Part shown: piece after piece, positions 11,748 to 22,920 of the stretch | How positions within the stretch are numbered: position 1 is the first letter of the stretch | How the letters are laid out: each line of letters starts with the position of its first letter | Origin: Aeromonas taiwanensis | GTDB taxonomy: Bacteria; Pseudomonadota; Gammaproteobacteria; Enterobacterales; Aeromonadaceae | Reading direction: 5' to 3' | Assembly: GCF_000820165.1 (NCBI RefSeq) | Contig: NZ_CDDD01000059.1 | Location: forward strand, 33,931-97,930 | Length of the DNA: 64,000 bases | Notes under the pieces: generated by a model | Told to the model about the DNA's origin: nothing | Databases searched by the model: none | Seen by the model: the letters and a program-made list of their open reading frames with translations, nothing else | Position numbers and translations under genes: made by a program

Positions 11748-12805
11748 TGCTGGAACAACTTGCCTACCTGCACGGCGCGCCCGGCGCCCGTGGCATCCTC
11801 AAGGCCGAGGCCGCCGACTTCGTGGTCAATGAAGATCTCGGGTTTGAACCCTGTGGCGAGGGGGAGCATATCTTCGTCCGGGTGCGCAAAACCGGCGAGA
11901 ACACCGCCTGGGTGGCGGGCCTGCTGGCGGATGCGGCCGGAGTGGCGCGCAATGCGGTGACCTGGGCGGGTCTCAAGGATCGGCACGCGGTGACCGAGCA
12001 GTGGTTCGGCATCCACCTGCCTGGCAAGGCAGAGCCGGATCTGTCGGTCATCCAGAGTGACAGCATCCAGATCCTCGAAAGCAAGCGTCACAACAAGAAG
12101 CTGCGGGTGGGCTACCTCAAGGGTAACCACTTCACCCTGCGTCTCACCGGACTGGAGCAAGCTGACGGGCTGGAATCCCGCCTGCAGGCCATCGCCGCCC
12201 AGGGGGTGCCGAACTACTACGGTGAACAGCGTTTCGGGCGCGAGGGCAACAACCTGGAAGCGGCCAAGGCGATGTTTGCCGGCAAGCGGATCAAGGATCG
12301 CAACAAGCGCTCCCTCTACCTCTCCGCCGCCCGCAGCATGCTGTTCAATACCATCGTCAGCGCCCGCATCGAGCAGGGGCTGGCACACCAGCTGCTGGCC
12401 GGTGACTGCGTGATGCTCAAGGGTAGCCACTCCATCTTCAGCGAAGAGGTGCTGACCCCCGAGCTGGAGGCGCGCCTTGCCTCCGGCGACGTACAGCTGA
12501 CCGCCCCCCAGTGGGGTCGGGGCCGTCTGGCCAGCCAGGGGGCCGCCGCCGAGTTCGAGCAGGGGGTGCTGGCACCCTATGCCGACTGGTGTGACGGGCT
12601 GGAGAAGGCCGGGCTGGATCAGGACAGGCGCCCGCTGTTGCTCAAACCCGAGCAGATGAGCTGGCAGCTGGAAGGGGAGGTGCTGACCCTGTCGTTCTTC
12701 CTGCCGGCCGGAGCCTTTGCCACCAGCGTGGTACGCGAGTTAATGCAGGCCGAAGAGGCCGATCACGGTTTCAGGAACCCAACCGATGCGAATTCTGGTC
12801 AGTAA
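11747..12805 (+). CDS. truD: tRNA pseudouridine(13) synthase TruD
   Basis: Isomerises U13 to pseudouridine in tRNA-Glu. The 352 residues fit the family. The catalytic Asp lies in [16 protein letters not shown] near residue 80. Other family landmarks are [16 protein letters not shown] near 160 and the C-terminal TSVVRELMQ. It begins on the ispF stop and overlaps the surE start by 20 bp, so it belongs to the ftsB-to-nlpD gene train. Confidence 0.95.
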   Translation: MLEQLAYLHGAPGARGILKAEAADFVVNEDLGFEPCGEGEHIFVRVRKTGENTAWVAGLLADAAGVARNAVTWAGLKDRHAVTEQWFGIHLPGKAEPDLSVIQSDSIQILESKRHNKKLRVGYLKGNHFTLRLTGLEQADGLESRLQAIAAQGVPNYYGEQRFGREGNNLEAAKAMFAGKRIKDRNKRSLYLSAARSMLFNTIVSARIEQGLAHQLLAGDCVMLKGSHSIFSEEVLTPELEARLASGDVQLTAPQWGRGRLASQGAAAEFEQGVLAPYADWCDGLEKAGLDQDRRPLLLKPEQMSWQLEGEVLTLSFFLPAGAFATSVVRELMQAEEADHGFRNPTDANSGQ

Positions 12806-13532
12806 TGACGATGGAGTACATGCCGAGGGCATTCGCGCCCTCAGCGAGGCCTTGACGGCCTGTGGCGAGGTCATCGTGGTGGCGCCGGATCGCAACCGCA
12901 GTGGCGCCAGCCACTCTTTGACGCTGGAAGTGCCGCTGCGGGTCACCCGCATCGCCGAAACCGGATACCATGCGGTGAAGGGGACCCCGACCGACTGCGT
13001 ACACCTGGCGGTCAACGAGCTGGTGCGCCCTGAGCCCGACATGGTGGTAGCCGGCATCAACCACGGTGCCAACCTGGGGGATGATGTCATCTACTCCGGT
13101 ACCGTGGCGGCCGCGACAGAGGGGCGCCACCTGGGCTTCCCGTCGCTGGCCATCTCGCTGGTAGGGCGGACCCATTTCGCCACGGCAGCCCACTACGCGG
13201 CCCTGCTGGTGAAGGGTATGATGGTGCATCCGCTGCCCGCCGATCAGATCCTCAACGTCAACGTGCCCGACCTGCCCCTCGATCAGATCAAGGGGATCAG
13301 GGTGACGCGCCTTGGCAATCGCCACCGTGCAGAGTCGGTGATCTGCACCGAGGATCCCCGTGGCCAGCCCATCTACTGGATCGGCCCCCCGGGCAGTCAG
13401 CAGGATGCAGGCGAGGGTACGGATTTCGCTGCCATCGAGCAGGGCTATGTCTCCATCACTCCGCTGACCATCGACATGACTGCCTACAGCAGTCTGGCGA
13501 GCCTGGGTGCCTGGCTGGATCTGCAGGGATGA
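12786..13532 (+). CDS. surE: 5'/3'-nucleotidase (survival protein) SurE
   Basis: Metal-dependent nucleoside monophosphatase of stationary phase. The 248 residues start [10 protein letters not shown], whose two Asp residues bind the metal. [14 protein letters not shown] and [22 protein letters not shown] follow, both diagnostic of SurE. It overlaps the end of truD and is followed after a few bases by pcm, an arrangement conserved upstream of nlpD-rpoS. Confidence 0.96.
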   Translation: MRILVSNDDGVHAEGIRALSEALTACGEVIVVAPDRNRSGASHSLTLEVPLRVTRIAETGYHAVKGTPTDCVHLAVNELVRPEPDMVVAGINHGANLGDDVIYSGTVAAATEGRHLGFPSLAISLVGRTHFATAAHYAALLVKGMMVHPLPADQILNVNVPDLPLDQIKGIRVTRLGNRHRAESVICTEDPRGQPIYWIGPPGSQQDAGEGTDFAAIEQGYVSITPLTIDMTAYSSLASLGAWLDLQG

Positions 13533-13536
13533 CGTT

Positions 13537-14154
13537 GTGATAGTACAGCGCCTGTTGAATCAACTGATTGCCCAGGATGTGCGTGATTTCCGCGTGCTGG
13601 CGGCGATTGCGAAAGTGCCGCGCCAGCTGTTCGTGGACGAGGCCATGGCCCACAAGGCCTGGGACAATACGGCCCTGCCCATCGGCCATGGCCAGACCAT
13701 CTCCCAGCCCTACATAGTGGCGCGCATGACCGAGCTGCTGATCCAGAACGATCCGGCCCATGTGCTGGAGATCGGGACGGGCTCCGGTTATCAGACCGCG
13801 GTGCTGGCCCATCTGGTGGAGCATGTCTACACGGTGGAGCGGATCAAGTCGCTGCAGTTCCAGGCCAGGCGCCGGCTGCGCCAGCTTGATCTGCACAATG
13901 TCTCTGCCAAGCATGGCAACGGCTGGCTGGGCTGGCCGAACAAGGGGCCTTTCGATGCCATCCTGGTGACGGCGGCGGCGAGCGAGGTGCCCAAGGCCCT
14001 GACCGATCAGCTGGCCGATGGCGGTCGCCTGGTGTTGCCGGTGGGAGATAACCAGCAGACCCTGCAGCTGATCGAGCGATCCGGCTCGCAGCTCACCAGC
14101 CGGATCCTGGAGCCGGTGCGTTTTGTTCCCCTGATTGACGGAGATGTCGAGTGA
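13537..14154 (+). CDS. pcm: Protein-L-isoaspartate O-methyltransferase
   Basis: Repairs isoaspartyl residues in aged proteins using SAM. A GTG at 13537, with an AGGGATG site upstream, gives 205 residues; an in-frame ATG at 13507 lies inside surE and is less likely. Landmarks are [19 protein letters not shown] and the SAM motif [26 protein letters not shown] and RFVPL near the C-terminus follow. The end overlaps the GTG start of the next gene. Confidence 0.93.
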   Translation: MIVQRLLNQLIAQDVRDFRVLAAIAKVPRQLFVDEAMAHKAWDNTALPIGHGQTISQPYIVARMTELLIQNDPAHVLEIGTGSGYQTAVLAHLVEHVYTVERIKSLQFQARRRLRQLDLHNVSAKHGNGWLGWPNKGPFDAILVTAAASEVPKALTDQLADGGRLVLPVGDNQQTLQLIERSGSQLTSRILEPVRFVPLIDGDVE

Positions 14155-14732
14155 AGTTGTTTTCCCGCCTTTATTTACGGGTGATGCAGTGGGCTCGCCA
14201 CAAGCATGCCCCCCGGTACCTTGCCATCACCGCGTTTATCGAGTCCATCTTCTGGCCCATCCCGGTGGATGTGATGCTGGCCCCCATGGCGCTCGGTAAG
14301 CCCCAGCGGGCTTGGCAATATGCCGCGATCGCGACCCTGTTTTCTGTGCTGGGTGCCCTGCTGGGCTATCTGCTCGGCTATGCCCTGTGGGAGCCTGTCG
14401 TCCAGCCGCTGGTGGCCTCGGTCGGTTATGAGGACAAGATTGCCCTGGCCGAACAGTGGTTCGAGCAGTGGGGCATCTGGGTGATTTTTATTGCCAGTTT
14501 CACGCCGATCCCCTACAAGGTGTTTACCGTCACGGCCGGCTTGCTCCACATGGCACTGCTGCCCTTCATCCTGACCTCGCTCATCGGCCGTGGCATGCGC
14601 TTCTTCCTGGTGGCGGGGCTGATGCGCTGGGGTGGCGAGAAGATGGAGCGCAAGCTGATGCACTATGTGGACGTGCTCGGTTGGCTCTGTATTGGTTTGG
14701 CCGTTGCGGCCTATTTCTGGTTTAGTCGTTAA
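14151..14732 (+). CDS. yqaA: YqaA family DedA-like membrane protein
   Basis: Small inner-membrane protein of the SNARE-associated/DedA-related group; its exact role is not established. The 193 residues begin at a GTG fused to the pcm stop (GTGA). They show several hydrophobic helices, the [12 protein letters not shown] motif near the N-terminus, and the [14 protein letters not shown] motif, which resembles the re-entrant loop of DedA proteins. A final helix lies near the C-terminus. It is commonly found between pcm and nlpD in this lineage. Confidence 0.88.
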   Translation: MKLFSRLYLRVMQWARHKHAPRYLAITAFIESIFWPIPVDVMLAPMALGKPQRAWQYAAIATLFSVLGALLGYLLGYALWEPVVQPLVASVGYEDKIALAEQWFEQWGIWVIFIASFTPIPYKVFTVTAGLLHMALLPFILTSLIGRGMRFFLVAGLMRWGGEKMERKLMHYVDVLGWLCIGLAVAAYFWFSR

Positions 14733-14741
14733 GGATCCACT

Positions 14742-15809
14742 ATGTGTTCGCATGTTTGGCAAGGTAGCGGAGTCGTCGTGTTGTCATGGCTGCTGCTCGC
14801 CTGTTCCTCCAGCAAGACTGCTGCCCCGGTACACAGTCTGGGCAATGATCAGATCGCCTCGACCATCCCGGTCCGTCAAGGCGTGGCCAAATCCGGCATT
14901 CAGGGCAGCGGTTACACTGTGGTCAAAGGGGACACCCTCTACTCCATCGCGTTTCGCTCTGGCATGGACGTGGATACGCTGATCAGCCTCAATGGCATCA
15001 CGCCTCCCTACAGCATCTATCCCGGTCAGCAGCTCAGACTGGATGGCAGAGCCCCCACCGCGGTGGCGAGTGTCGGCAGCCCGGTCAGTCGTGGCAGCGT
15101 GACGGGGACGGGCAGTTATCAGGTCCGCCGTGGCGATACTCTGAGCAGCATAGGCCGCCAGTTTGGTGTCTCCAATCAGGTGCTGGCACAGCGCAACAAC
15201 CTTCAGGCTCCCTATGACCTGCACGTGGGTCAGGTACTCAACGTGGGGGCTGCGGGGGCCTCCAGCGGCCAGATGGTGGCGGCGGTTACCCCGACCGTGA
15301 CCAGCACGGGCCCCAAACCGCTGGCGACGGCGCCAGCAGGTACGACCACACCATTTATTGCTCAGAAAACGATTGCTCCTGCCCCGTCAACAGCATACGC
15401 TCAGGCGAAAGAACAAAAAAGCGTCAGCTCCCCGTCAACACTCTCCTGGCATTGGCCTACCAAAGGTCGGATCGTCGAAGGCTTCTCCGTTGCGGAGCAA
15501 GGCAACAAGGGCATCGACATTTCTGGCCAGAAGGGTCAGCCCATCTATGCCGCCAGCGGCGGCAAGGTGGTCTACGCGGGCAGTGCTCTCAGGGGCTATG
15601 GCAAGCTGATCATTCTCAAGCACAACGATGACTACCTCTCTGCCTACGCTCACAATGATGAGCTGAGGGTCAAAGAGGGAGACAGCGTCAAGGGCGGAGC
15701 AGTTATCGCCAATATGGGTAGCACGGATGCGCCGGATGTGCGCTTGCACTTTGAAATCCGGTACAAAGGCAAGTCGATCAACCCGATGGGCTATTTGCCA
15801 AAGCGTTAA
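14742..15809 (+). CDS. nlpD: NlpD lipoprotein, LytM-domain amidase activator
   Basis: Outer-membrane lipoprotein that activates AmiC at the septum. The 355 residues have a signal ending in LLAC, with the lipidated Cys at residue 21. Two LysM domains follow: YTVVKGDTLYSIAFRSG near 58, and YQVRRGDTLSSIGRQFG near 126. An Ala/Thr/Pro-rich linker leads to an M23/LytM domain from about 250 to the end. That domain lacks the full metal-ligand set of active LytM peptidases, as usual for NlpD. The gene normally carries an rpoS promoter inside it, which I could not assign to a position. Confidence 0.95.
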   Translation: MCSHVWQGSGVVVLSWLLLACSSSKTAAPVHSLGNDQIASTIPVRQGVAKSGIQGSGYTVVKGDTLYSIAFRSGMDVDTLISLNGITPPYSIYPGQQLRLDGRAPTAVASVGSPVSRGSVTGTGSYQVRRGDTLSSIGRQFGVSNQVLAQRNNLQAPYDLHVGQVLNVGAAGASSGQMVAAVTPTVTSTGPKPLATAPAGTTTPFIAQKTIAPAPSTAYAQAKEQKSVSSPSTLSWHWPTKGRIVEGFSVAEQGNKGIDISGQKGQPIYAASGGKVVYAGSALRGYGKLIILKHNDDYLSAYAHNDELRVKEGDSVKGGAVIANMGSTDAPDVRLHFEIRYKGKSINPMGYLPKR

Positions 15810-15855
15810 CTCAGAGAGCTAGGTCTTACTCTGGTGCAGGTCAGGGAGACATATC

Positions 15856-16839
15856 ATGAGCCAAGAACAACTGGTAATGCAGGATGCAGAGTTAGAGTTC
15901 GACGAAGAGCTGGAGGATCAGGAGGCAGAAGAAGTTCAGGAGGTGGCGGCCGAGGCCGAAGAGACCATTTCCGATGAACTGATGGCGCCCGAACTGAACA
16001 AGGTGATGGACGCCACCCAGCTCTATCTGGGGGAGATAGGTTTCTCCCCCTTGCTCACGGCTGAAGAGGAAGTCTATTACGCCCGCCGTGCCTTGCGCGG
16101 CGACAAAGCGGCGCGCAAGCGCATGATCGAATCCAACCTGCGCCTGGTGGTCAAAATTGCCCGGCGCTACAACAACCGCGGCCTGGTGCTGCTGGATCTC
16201 ATCGAAGAGGGCAACCTCGGTCTCATCCGCGCGGTCGAAAAGTTCGACCCCGAGCGCGGGTTCCGTTTTTCCACCTATGCCACCTGGTGGATCCGCCAGA
16301 CCATCGAGCGGGCCATCATGAATCAGACCCGCACCATTCGTCTGCCCATCCATGTGGTCAAAGAGCTGAACGTCTACCTGCGCACCGCGCGCGAGCTTTC
16401 CCATCGTCTCGATCATGAGCCGACCGCCGAGGACATCGCCTCCGCGCTGGATCGCTCGGTCGACGACGTGAATCGCATGCTCAAGCTCAATGAAAAGATC
16501 ACCTCGGTGGATACCCCTATCGGCGGCGATCGCGACAAGGCGCTGCTGGACGTGCTCTCCGACGAGCGCGGCATGGGGCCCGAGCTGGAGTCCCAGGAAG
16601 ATGACATGCGCAGCAGCATAGTGCACTGGCTGGAAGAGCTTAACCCCAAGCAGCGCGAGGTGCTGGCCCGTCGTTTTGGCCTACTCGGCTATGAACCGGC
16701 GACCCTGGAGGACGTAGGGGCCGAGATCGGTCTGACCCGCGAGCGGGTGCGCCAGATCCAGGTGGAAGGGTTGCGCCGTCTGCGGGAGATCCTGCTGGGG
16801 CAGGGGCTCTCTATCGAGGCCCTGTTTAGAACCAACTAG
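15856..16839 (+). CDS. rpoS: RNA polymerase sigma factor RpoS
   Basis: Stationary-phase and general-stress sigma factor. The 327 residues match the family. An acidic N-terminus is followed by region 1.2 ([16 protein letters not shown]) and region 2 ([16 protein letters not shown], then [15 protein letters not shown]). Region 3 follows, and region 4 has the HTH ([20 protein letters not shown]). It lies 46 bp behind nlpD, as in other gammaproteobacteria, and ends at a strong terminator. Confidence 0.98.
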   Translation: MSQEQLVMQDAELEFDEELEDQEAEEVQEVAAEAEETISDELMAPELNKVMDATQLYLGEIGFSPLLTAEEEVYYARRALRGDKAARKRMIESNLRLVVKIARRYNNRGLVLLDLIEEGNLGLIRAVEKFDPERGFRFSTYATWWIRQTIERAIMNQTRTIRLPIHVVKELNVYLRTARELSHRLDHEPTAEDIASALDRSVDDVNRMLKLNEKITSVDTPIGGDRDKALLDVLSDERGMGPELESQEDDMRSSIVHWLEELNPKQREVLARRFGLLGYEPATLEDVGAEIGLTRERVRQIQVEGLRRLREILLGQGLSIEALFRTN

Positions 16840-16862
16840 CCAACGGCGATAGTGCCGTCAGA

Positions 16863-16896
16863 CACGAAAAAGGGGCCATGGGCCCCTTTTTATTGA
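16863..16896. terminator. Bidirectional terminator between rpoS and tsaD
   Basis: The AAAAAGGGGCC and GGCCCCTTTTT arms form a symmetric hairpin with A and T runs on both sides. It can end rpoS on the plus strand and tsaD on the minus strand. Confidence 0.85.
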
Positions 16897-16912
16897 AACA
16901 GGATCTTGTGGA

Positions 16913-17926
16913 TCACACCGGATCCAGCGTATCCAGCGGCCAGCGCGGCACGGCCTTGACGACCAGGGGTTCGAATACGCCCGCCTTCAGGCGCTGCATG
17001 CCTGCATAGGCGATCATGGCGCCGTTGTCGGTGCAGTATTCGGTGCGCGGGTAGAAGACTTCACCGTTCAGGCTCTCCATCAGCTCGGCGAGCTGGGCCC
17101 GCAGATGACGGTTGGCACTGACGCCACCGGCCACCACCAGACGATTGAGGCTGGTCTCCTTCAGGGCGCGGCGGCACTTGATGGCCAGCGTATCGACAAC
17201 CGCATCTTCAAACGCCCGGGCGATGTCGGCACGAGTCTGCTCGTCATCGCCATTGGCGGCGATGGTGTTGGCGGCGAAGGTCTTGAGGCCGGAGAAGCTC
17301 ATGTCGAGCCCGGGGCGGTCGGTCATGGGACGCGGGAAGGTGAAACGTCCCTTGGAGCCTTTCTCGGCAAGACGGGAGAGCAGGGGGCCACCGGGGTAGT
17401 CCAGGCCCATCAGCTTGGCGGTCTTGTCGAACGCTTCGCCGGCAGCATCGTCGATGGATTCCCCGAGCAGCTGGTAGCTGCCGATGCCATCGACTCTGAC
17501 CAGCATGGAGTGGCCGCCGGAGACCAGCAGTGCCACGAAGGGGAACTCGGGAGCCTTCTCTTCCAGCATGGGGGCCAGCAGGTGGCCTTCCATGTGGTGT
17601 ACCGCCACGGCGGGTTTGCCCCAGGCCATGGCCAGGGAGCGGCCTATGGTAGCCCCGACCAGGATGGCGCCCACCAGACCCGGACCTGCGGTATAGGCGA
17701 TGCCGTCGATCTCATCCTTGCCGATTCCGGCCTCCTTCAGGGCGGCCTGGATCAAGGGGATCGTCTTGCGGACATGATCCCGGCTGGCAAGCTCGGGAAC
17801 GACGCCGCCGTAGTCCGCATGCAGCTTGACTTGGCTGTATAACTGGTGGGAAAGGATCCCTTTTTGATCATCGAAGATCGCGATCCCGGTTTCGTCACAG
17901 GATGTCTCTATGCCCAATACACGCAT
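16913..17926 (-). CDS. tsaD: tRNA threonylcarbamoyladenosine transferase TsaD
   Basis: Catalytic ASKHA-fold subunit that makes t6A37 in ANN-decoding tRNAs together with TsaB and TsaE. The 337 residues begin [16 protein letters not shown], and metal ligands are visible in [28 protein letters not shown] and [13 protein letters not shown] motifs follow. It is divergent from rpsU, as in E. coli. Confidence 0.97.
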   Translation of the reverse strand: MRVLGIETSCDETGIAIFDDQKGILSHQLYSQVKLHADYGGVVPELASRDHVRKTIPLIQAALKEAGIGKDEIDGIAYTAGPGLVGAILVGATIGRSLAMAWGKPAVAVHHMEGHLLAPMLEEKAPEFPFVALLVSGGHSMLVRVDGIGSYQLLGESIDDAAGEAFDKTAKLMGLDYPGGPLLSRLAEKGSKGRFTFPRPMTDRPGLDMSFSGLKTFAANTIAANGDDEQTRADIARAFEDAVVDTLAIKCRRALKETSLNRLVVAGGVSANRHLRAQLAELMESLNGEVFYPRTEYCTDNGAMIAYAGMQRLKAGVFEPLVVKAVPRWPLDTLDPV

Positions 17927-18005
17927 TGCTAAAAAATTTCACTGCTAAAATGAGACGGCTATGGTAACCTTCGCGGGTTTTTTAAACCAGAGCGATCTCT
18001 GCGGG

Positions 18006-18035
18006 TTTACTTTCATTCCCTGTCCAGAGTATAAT
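18006..18035 (+). promoter_or_regulatory. Sigma-70 promoter of rpsU operon
   Basis: TATAAT at 18030-18035 with TTTACT at 18006-18011, spaced 18 bp, about 70 bp before the rpsU start. The position fits the macromolecular-synthesis operon. Confidence 0.6.
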
Positions 18036-18093
18036 TTCGCACCATTTTAAGACATGCTGATCGATTGAAGGTCAGCTAACAATTTATCACTGA

Positions 18094-18321
<228 letters not shown>

Positions 18322-18336
18322 TCAAGGGATCATGCC

Positions 18337-18780
18337 GTGTCTCTGAAGGATCAACTCAAGGATCAGCAAAAGCTCGCCATGCTTGCCAAAGACAAGGCTC
18401 GCCTGGGAGCGATCCGTTTGTTGATGGCCGAGATCAAGCAGCGTGAAGTTGACACTCGTGTCGAGCTCGGTGATCAGGAGATCCTCGCCGTTGTGACCAA
18501 GATGGTCAAACAGCGTCGTGATTCCATCACCCAATTCGAAGCTGCCGGTCGCCAGGATCTTGCCGACAAAGAGTCCGCAGAGATCGTTGTGCTGCAGGAA
18601 TTCCTGCCACAACAGCTGACCGAAGCCGAGATCGACGCTCTGATTGAGCAAGCCGTCGCCGAAAGCGGGGCTGCCGTCATGGCTGACATGGGCAAGGTCA
18701 TGGCTGTCTTGAAGCCGAAAATTCAGGGGCGTGCCGATGTCGGCGCCGTCAGTGCGCAGGTGAAAACCCGCTTGGCGTAA
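18337..18780 (+). CDS. yqeY: GatB/YqeY domain protein
   Basis: Homologue of the tRNA-binding tail domain of GatB, with no firmly defined role when free-standing. The 147 residues begin at a GTG (MSLKDQLKDQQKLAMLAKDK). They include RLLMAEIKQREVDTR and EIVVLQEFLPQQLTEAEI, both family hallmarks, and the C-terminal GRADVGAVS. It sits between rpsU and dnaG, its usual position in Vibrio and Aeromonas-type genomes. Confidence 0.92.
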   Translation: MSLKDQLKDQQKLAMLAKDKARLGAIRLLMAEIKQREVDTRVELGDQEILAVVTKMVKQRRDSITQFEAAGRQDLADKESAEIVVLQEFLPQQLTEAEIDALIEQAVAESGAAVMADMGKVMAVLKPKIQGRADVGAVSAQVKTRLA

Positions 18781-18803
18781 CAGGCAACTCTCTTGTTTGG
18801 TCA

Positions 18804-18845
18804 AAGAAGCCGTGCTTCCCTGGGAATGCGCGGCTTTTTTATTTT
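18804..18845 (+). terminator. Terminator or attenuator before dnaG
   Basis: AGCCGTGC pairs with GCGCGGCT around a TTCCCTGGGAA core, followed by TTTTTTATTTT. It probably limits read-through from the abundant rpsU transcript into dnaG, like the internal terminator of the E. coli operon. Confidence 0.75.
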
Positions 18846-18868
18846 CTATGCAATGAAACAGGACGGTT

Positions 18869-20656
18869 ATGGCAGGCAGGATCCCGCAATCCTTTATCGA
18901 TGATCTGCTCGTACGCACCGACATAGTCGAACTAATCGACTCCCGTGTGCGGCTGAAGAAAGCCGGTAAGAATTACCAGGCTTGCTGCCCCTTTCATAAC
19001 GAAAAAAGCCCCTCCTTTACCGTCAGCCAGGAGAAGCAGTTCTACCACTGTTTCGGCTGTGGCGCCCACGGCAATGCCATCGGCTTTGTCATGGAGTACG
19101 ACGGGCTCGAGTTTCCCGATGCCATCGAGGAGCTGGCCAGCCTGCATGGCATGCAGGTGCCGCGCGAGCAAACCTCGGGTGGGTCTGGCAATAGCCAGCC
19201 GGCCGTCAGCAAGGATCTGTTCGAGCTGATGAACCAGATCGCCCGCTTCTACGAGAGCAACCTGAAAAGTGCTCCCCAGGCAGTGGAGTACCTTAAAGGG
19301 CGCGGTCTGACTGGCGAGGTGGTCAAGCGCTTCAACATAGGCTATGCCCCGGGTGACTGGGATCAGGTGAGGAGGCGGTTTGGTGCCAGCCGGGATCACG
19401 AGCAACTGCTTATCTCCGGTGGCATGTTGATCCCCCGCGACAGCGGCCCCGGCAGCTATGATCGTTTTCGCGATCGCATCATGTTCCCGATCCGGGACAA
19501 GCGCGGCCGGGTCATCGGCTTTGGCGGTCGTGTGCTGGGTGACGGCACCCCCAAGTACCTGAACTCCCCTGAAACCCCCATCTTCCACAAGGGGAGGGAG
19601 CTGTTCGGTCTCTACGAGGTGAAGCAGGCACACAAGGATCCTCGCCGGATCCTGGTGGTGGAGGGCTACATGGATGTGGTGGCACTCGGTCAGTACGACA
19701 TCGACTACGCGGTGGCGGCGCTGGGCACCGCCACCACCAGCGACCATATCCACACCCTGTTTCGCACTACCGCCGAAGTGGTCTGCTGCTATGACGGGGA
19801 CAATGCCGGTCGTGAGGCGGCCTGGCGGGCGCTGGATAACGCGCTGTCCCATCTGCAGGATGGTCGTGAACTCAAGTTCGTCTTTCTGCCGGATGGGGAG
19901 GATCCCGACTCGCTGGTACGCCAGATTGGCAAGGAGGGGTTCGAAGCCCTGCTGGACAAGGCCCAGCCTTTTGCCGACTTCATGTTCGAGCGCCTGGGGC
20001 GCGATGCCGCCCTCTCGGGTGAAGCGGGCAAGTTCGAAGTGGCCAACAAGGCTGCGGAACTGATACGCCGCGTACCGGAAGGCTTCACCCGCGAGGGGTT
20101 GATCACCCGCCTCTCCAGCATGATGCGCTGGGGGGAGAACAAGCAGCGGATCGCCGAGTTGTTTGCCAGAAGCAGTCAGCCCAAGGCCGAGGTGAGCAAG
20201 CCCAAGGCGGCCAAACTGACCCCGCTGCGCCGGGCGTTGGCCCTGATGGTGCAATATCCGGCGATCACCGCCGAGTTGCCGGCCATGCCTGAGCTGGCCG
20301 ATCTGCGTCTCCAGGGGATCCGGTTCCTGCTGCAGCTGCACCAGCAGATCCTGACTCAGCCCGGGGTGACGACGGGCATCCTGCTGGAGCATTGGCGTGG
20401 CACCAAGGAAGGAGAAATCCTGGCCCAGCTGGCGATGCACGATCTGTTTGAAGAGGTAAAGCTCGACCAGGAGCCCGATATTCTGGGAGAATTGCAGGAT
20501 ACCTTCGTCGGTTTCATCAACCTGTTCCTGAAGCAACGCATCGAGGAATTACAGGCCAAGGTGGTGCAAGAAGGGCTAAGCTCTGAGGAGACACAAGAGC
20601 TGATGATGCTGATCAGAGAGGTGCAGATTGAGAAAAGAAATGAGAGTGGGGCTTGA
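18869..20656 (+). CDS. dnaG: DNA primase
   Basis: Makes RNA primers at the replication fork. The 595 residues show the N-terminal CHC2 zinc-binding domain, with Cys/His ligands within YQACCPFHNEKS and YHCFGCG. The TOPRIM core holds VVEGYMDVVALGQ and YDGDNAGREAAWRAL. A C-terminal helical domain of about 140 residues for DnaB contact completes the protein. It is the third gene of the macromolecular-synthesis operon. A hairpin at 20781-20811 follows. Confidence 0.97.
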   Translation: MAGRIPQSFIDDLLVRTDIVELIDSRVRLKKAGKNYQACCPFHNEKSPSFTVSQEKQFYHCFGCGAHGNAIGFVMEYDGLEFPDAIEELASLHGMQVPREQTSGGSGNSQPAVSKDLFELMNQIARFYESNLKSAPQAVEYLKGRGLTGEVVKRFNIGYAPGDWDQVRRRFGASRDHEQLLISGGMLIPRDSGPGSYDRFRDRIMFPIRDKRGRVIGFGGRVLGDGTPKYLNSPETPIFHKGRELFGLYEVKQAHKDPRRILVVEGYMDVVALGQYDIDYAVAALGTATTSDHIHTLFRTTAEVVCCYDGDNAGREAAWRALDNALSHLQDGRELKFVFLPDGEDPDSLVRQIGKEGFEALLDKAQPFADFMFERLGRDAALSGEAGKFEVANKAAELIRRVPEGFTREGLITRLSSMMRWGENKQRIAELFARSSQPKAEVSKPKAAKLTPLRRALALMVQYPAITAELPAMPELADLRLQGIRFLLQLHQQILTQPGVTTGILLEHWRGTKEGEILAQLAMHDLFEEVKLDQEPDILGELQDTFVGFINLFLKQRIEELQAKVVQEGLSSEETQELMMLIREVQIEKRNESGA

Positions 20657-20780
20657 TATTTGAGTGAGTAGTCCCAATATGAATAGCGTTGCCCGAATCG
20701 ACGGGATTGAAAGCAAACACTTTATAACCACCTGGCCCCGACAACACTGCGGGCAGGGGTTTCTCATGACCGACGCCGCA

Positions 20781-20811
20781 ACCAGACATAGCATGTCTGG
20801 CGGTTTTCTAT
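20781..20811 (+). terminator. Terminator-like hairpin between dnaG and rpoD
   Basis: CCAGACA, a 5-base loop and TGTCTGG are followed by CGGTTTTCT. The T-run is short, so it may only attenuate. Confidence 0.5.
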
Positions 20812-20878
20812 TAGAATTGGCTATTTGCGCAGCAGCGCACTGTACGCGCAACCTAGCAACACCAACCGGATGAGTTCT

Positions 20879-22735
20879 ATGGAGCAAACCCCGCAGTCTC
20901 AGCTTAAACTCCTCGTTGCCAAAGGTAAAGAACAGGGCTACCTGACTTATGCCGAGGTGAACGATCACCTCCCGCAAGACATTGTCGATTCAGACCAGAT
21001 CGAAGACATCATCCAGATGATCAATGATATGGGCATTCAAGTGGTTGAAAACGCTCCGGATGCCGATGACCTTATCATGGCTGAAGGTGGTACCGCCGAT
21101 GAAGACGCTGCCGAAGCAGCGGCCCAGGCACTGGCATCTGTTGAATCCGAGATTGGTCGCACGACCGATCCCGTCCGCATGTACATGCGAGAAATGGGTA
21201 CCGTCGAACTGTTGACCCGTGAAGGCGAGATCGATATCGCCAAGCGGATCGAAGACGGGATCAACCAGGTACAAAGCTCCGTGGCCGAGTACCCGGAAGC
21301 CATCACCTATCTGCTCGAGCAGTACGACAAGTATGAAGCCGAGCAACTGCGCCTCTCCGACATCATCTCTGGCTTTATCGACCCGAACGAAGTGGATGAC
21401 GTGGCGCCGACCGCCACCCACATCGGCTCCGAGCTCAGCGAAGATGACCTCGCCGATGAGGATGAAGACGAAGACGAAGACGAAGACGAAGACGGCGACA
21501 ATTCCGACGACGACGGCGACGGCGGTCCGGATCCGGAAGTCGCGCGCGAGAAGTTCGGTGAACTGCGCGCCCAGTATGAAGTGACTCGTCTCTCCATTCA
21601 GCAGAATGGTCGTGCCCACGACGACACCCAGAACGCCATCGCCCAGCTGGCCGATGTCTTCCGTCAATTCCGCCTGATGCCCAAGCAGTTCGATCGCCTG
21701 GTCAACAACATGCGGGAGATGATGGAGCGTGTCCGCGTGCAGGAACGCATCATCATGAAGCTCTGCGTTGAACAGGCCAAGATGCCGAAGAAGACCTTCG
21801 TCGCTGCCTTCACCAACAATGAGTGCGAGACTGCCTGGTTCGAATACCAGAAGCAGGCCGGCAAGGCCTGGTCTCCCCGCCTGCTCGAGATGGACGAAGA
21901 GATCCTGCGTTCCATCGGCAAGCTGCAGCAGATCGAAGAAGAGACAGGCCTGTCGATTGCCCAGATCAAGGATATCAACCGTCGCATGAGCATCGGTGAG
22001 GCCAAGGCCCGCCGTGCGAAGAAAGAGATGGTCGAGGCCAACCTGCGTCTGGTTATCTCCATCGCCAAGAAGTATACCAACCGCGGTCTGCAGTTCCTGG
22101 ATCTGATCCAGGAAGGCAACATCGGCTTGATGAAGGCGGTCGACAAGTTTGAATATCGTCGTGGCTACAAGTTCTCGACCTACGCCACCTGGTGGATCCG
22201 TCAGGCCATCACCCGCTCCATCGCGGATCAGGCCCGTACCATACGTATCCCGGTGCACATGATCGAGACCATCAACAAGCTCAACCGTATCTCCCGTCAG
22301 ATGCTGCAGGAGATGGGTCGCGAACCGAACCCGGAAGAGCTGGCCATGCGCATGGGCATGCCGGAAGACAAGATCCGCAAGGTATTGAAGATCGCCAAAG
22401 AGCCCATCTCCATGGAGACGCCCATCGGCGATGATGAAGACTCCCACTTGGGCGATTTCATCGAAGATACCACTTTGGCCCTGCCGGCCGATGCGGCCAC
22501 CAGCGAGAGCCTGCGCAACGCGACCCGCGAGGTGCTGGCCGGCCTGACCGCCCGCGAAGCCAAGGTGCTGCGCATGCGTTTCGGTATCGACATGAACACC
22601 GACCACACCCTCGAGGAAGTGGGCAAGCAGTTCGACGTCACTCGTGAACGTATCCGTCAGATCGAAGCCAAGGCCCTGCGCAAACTGCGCCACCCGAGCC
22701 GCTCGGAAGTGCTGCGCAGCTTCCTGGACGAGTAA
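20879..22735 (+). CDS. rpoD: RNA polymerase primary sigma factor RpoD (sigma-70)
   Basis: Housekeeping sigma factor. From the ATG at 20879 it has 618 residues starting [20 protein letters not shown], the family N-terminus; in-frame ATGs 9 and 54 bases upstream are not conserved. Region 1.1 is followed by the 1.2 segment [14 protein letters not shown] and an acidic run of Asp/Glu near 190-215 encoded by repeated GAAGAC units. The non-conserved region, regions 2-3 ([31 protein letters not shown]) and region 4 ([20 protein letters not shown]) come next. Confidence 0.98.
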   Translation: MEQTPQSQLKLLVAKGKEQGYLTYAEVNDHLPQDIVDSDQIEDIIQMINDMGIQVVENAPDADDLIMAEGGTADEDAAEAAAQALASVESEIGRTTDPVRMYMREMGTVELLTREGEIDIAKRIEDGINQVQSSVAEYPEAITYLLEQYDKYEAEQLRLSDIISGFIDPNEVDDVAPTATHIGSELSEDDLADEDEDEDEDEDEDGDNSDDDGDGGPDPEVAREKFGELRAQYEVTRLSIQQNGRAHDDTQNAIAQLADVFRQFRLMPKQFDRLVNNMREMMERVRVQERIIMKLCVEQAKMPKKTFVAAFTNNECETAWFEYQKQAGKAWSPRLLEMDEEILRSIGKLQQIEEETGLSIAQIKDINRRMSIGEAKARRAKKEMVEANLRLVISIAKKYTNRGLQFLDLIQEGNIGLMKAVDKFEYRRGYKFSTYATWWIRQAITRSIADQARTIRIPVHMIETINKLNRISRQMLQEMGREPNPEELAMRMGMPEDKIRKVLKIAKEPISMETPIGDDEDSHLGDFIEDTTLALPADAATSESLRNATREVLAGLTAREAKVLRMRFGIDMNTDHTLEEVGKQFDVTRERIRQIEAKALRKLRHPSRSEVLRSFLDE

Positions 22736-22769
22736 CCCTCGACCATCTGCTCCGGCTTGGAGCCGCAGC

Positions 22770-22803
22770 CAAAAAGCCCCGCCATGCGGGGCTTTGTTTT
22801 ATC
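22770..22803 (+). terminator. Terminator after rpoD
   Basis: AAAAAGCCCCGC, CAT and GCGGGGCTTTGTTTT form a strong hairpin with a T-rich tail. Confidence 0.88.
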
Positions 22804-22869
22804 CGCCGTATGGGATGACCGAGTCCCTGTCGAGATGGACAAAATCTCGCCAAGTGGTTGATATGACTA

Positions 22870-22898
22870 TGGACGGGTTATCTCGCATCCCCTATAAT
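22870..22898 (+). promoter_or_regulatory. Promoter of tRNA-Ile2
   Basis: TATAAT at 22893-22898 and TGGACG at 22870-22875 with 17 bp spacing, followed by a GC-rich CCACGCCGC discriminator as in stringently controlled stable-RNA promoters. Confidence 0.65.
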
Positions 22899-22920
22899 CC
22901 ACGCCGCAAACCAGCATCAT

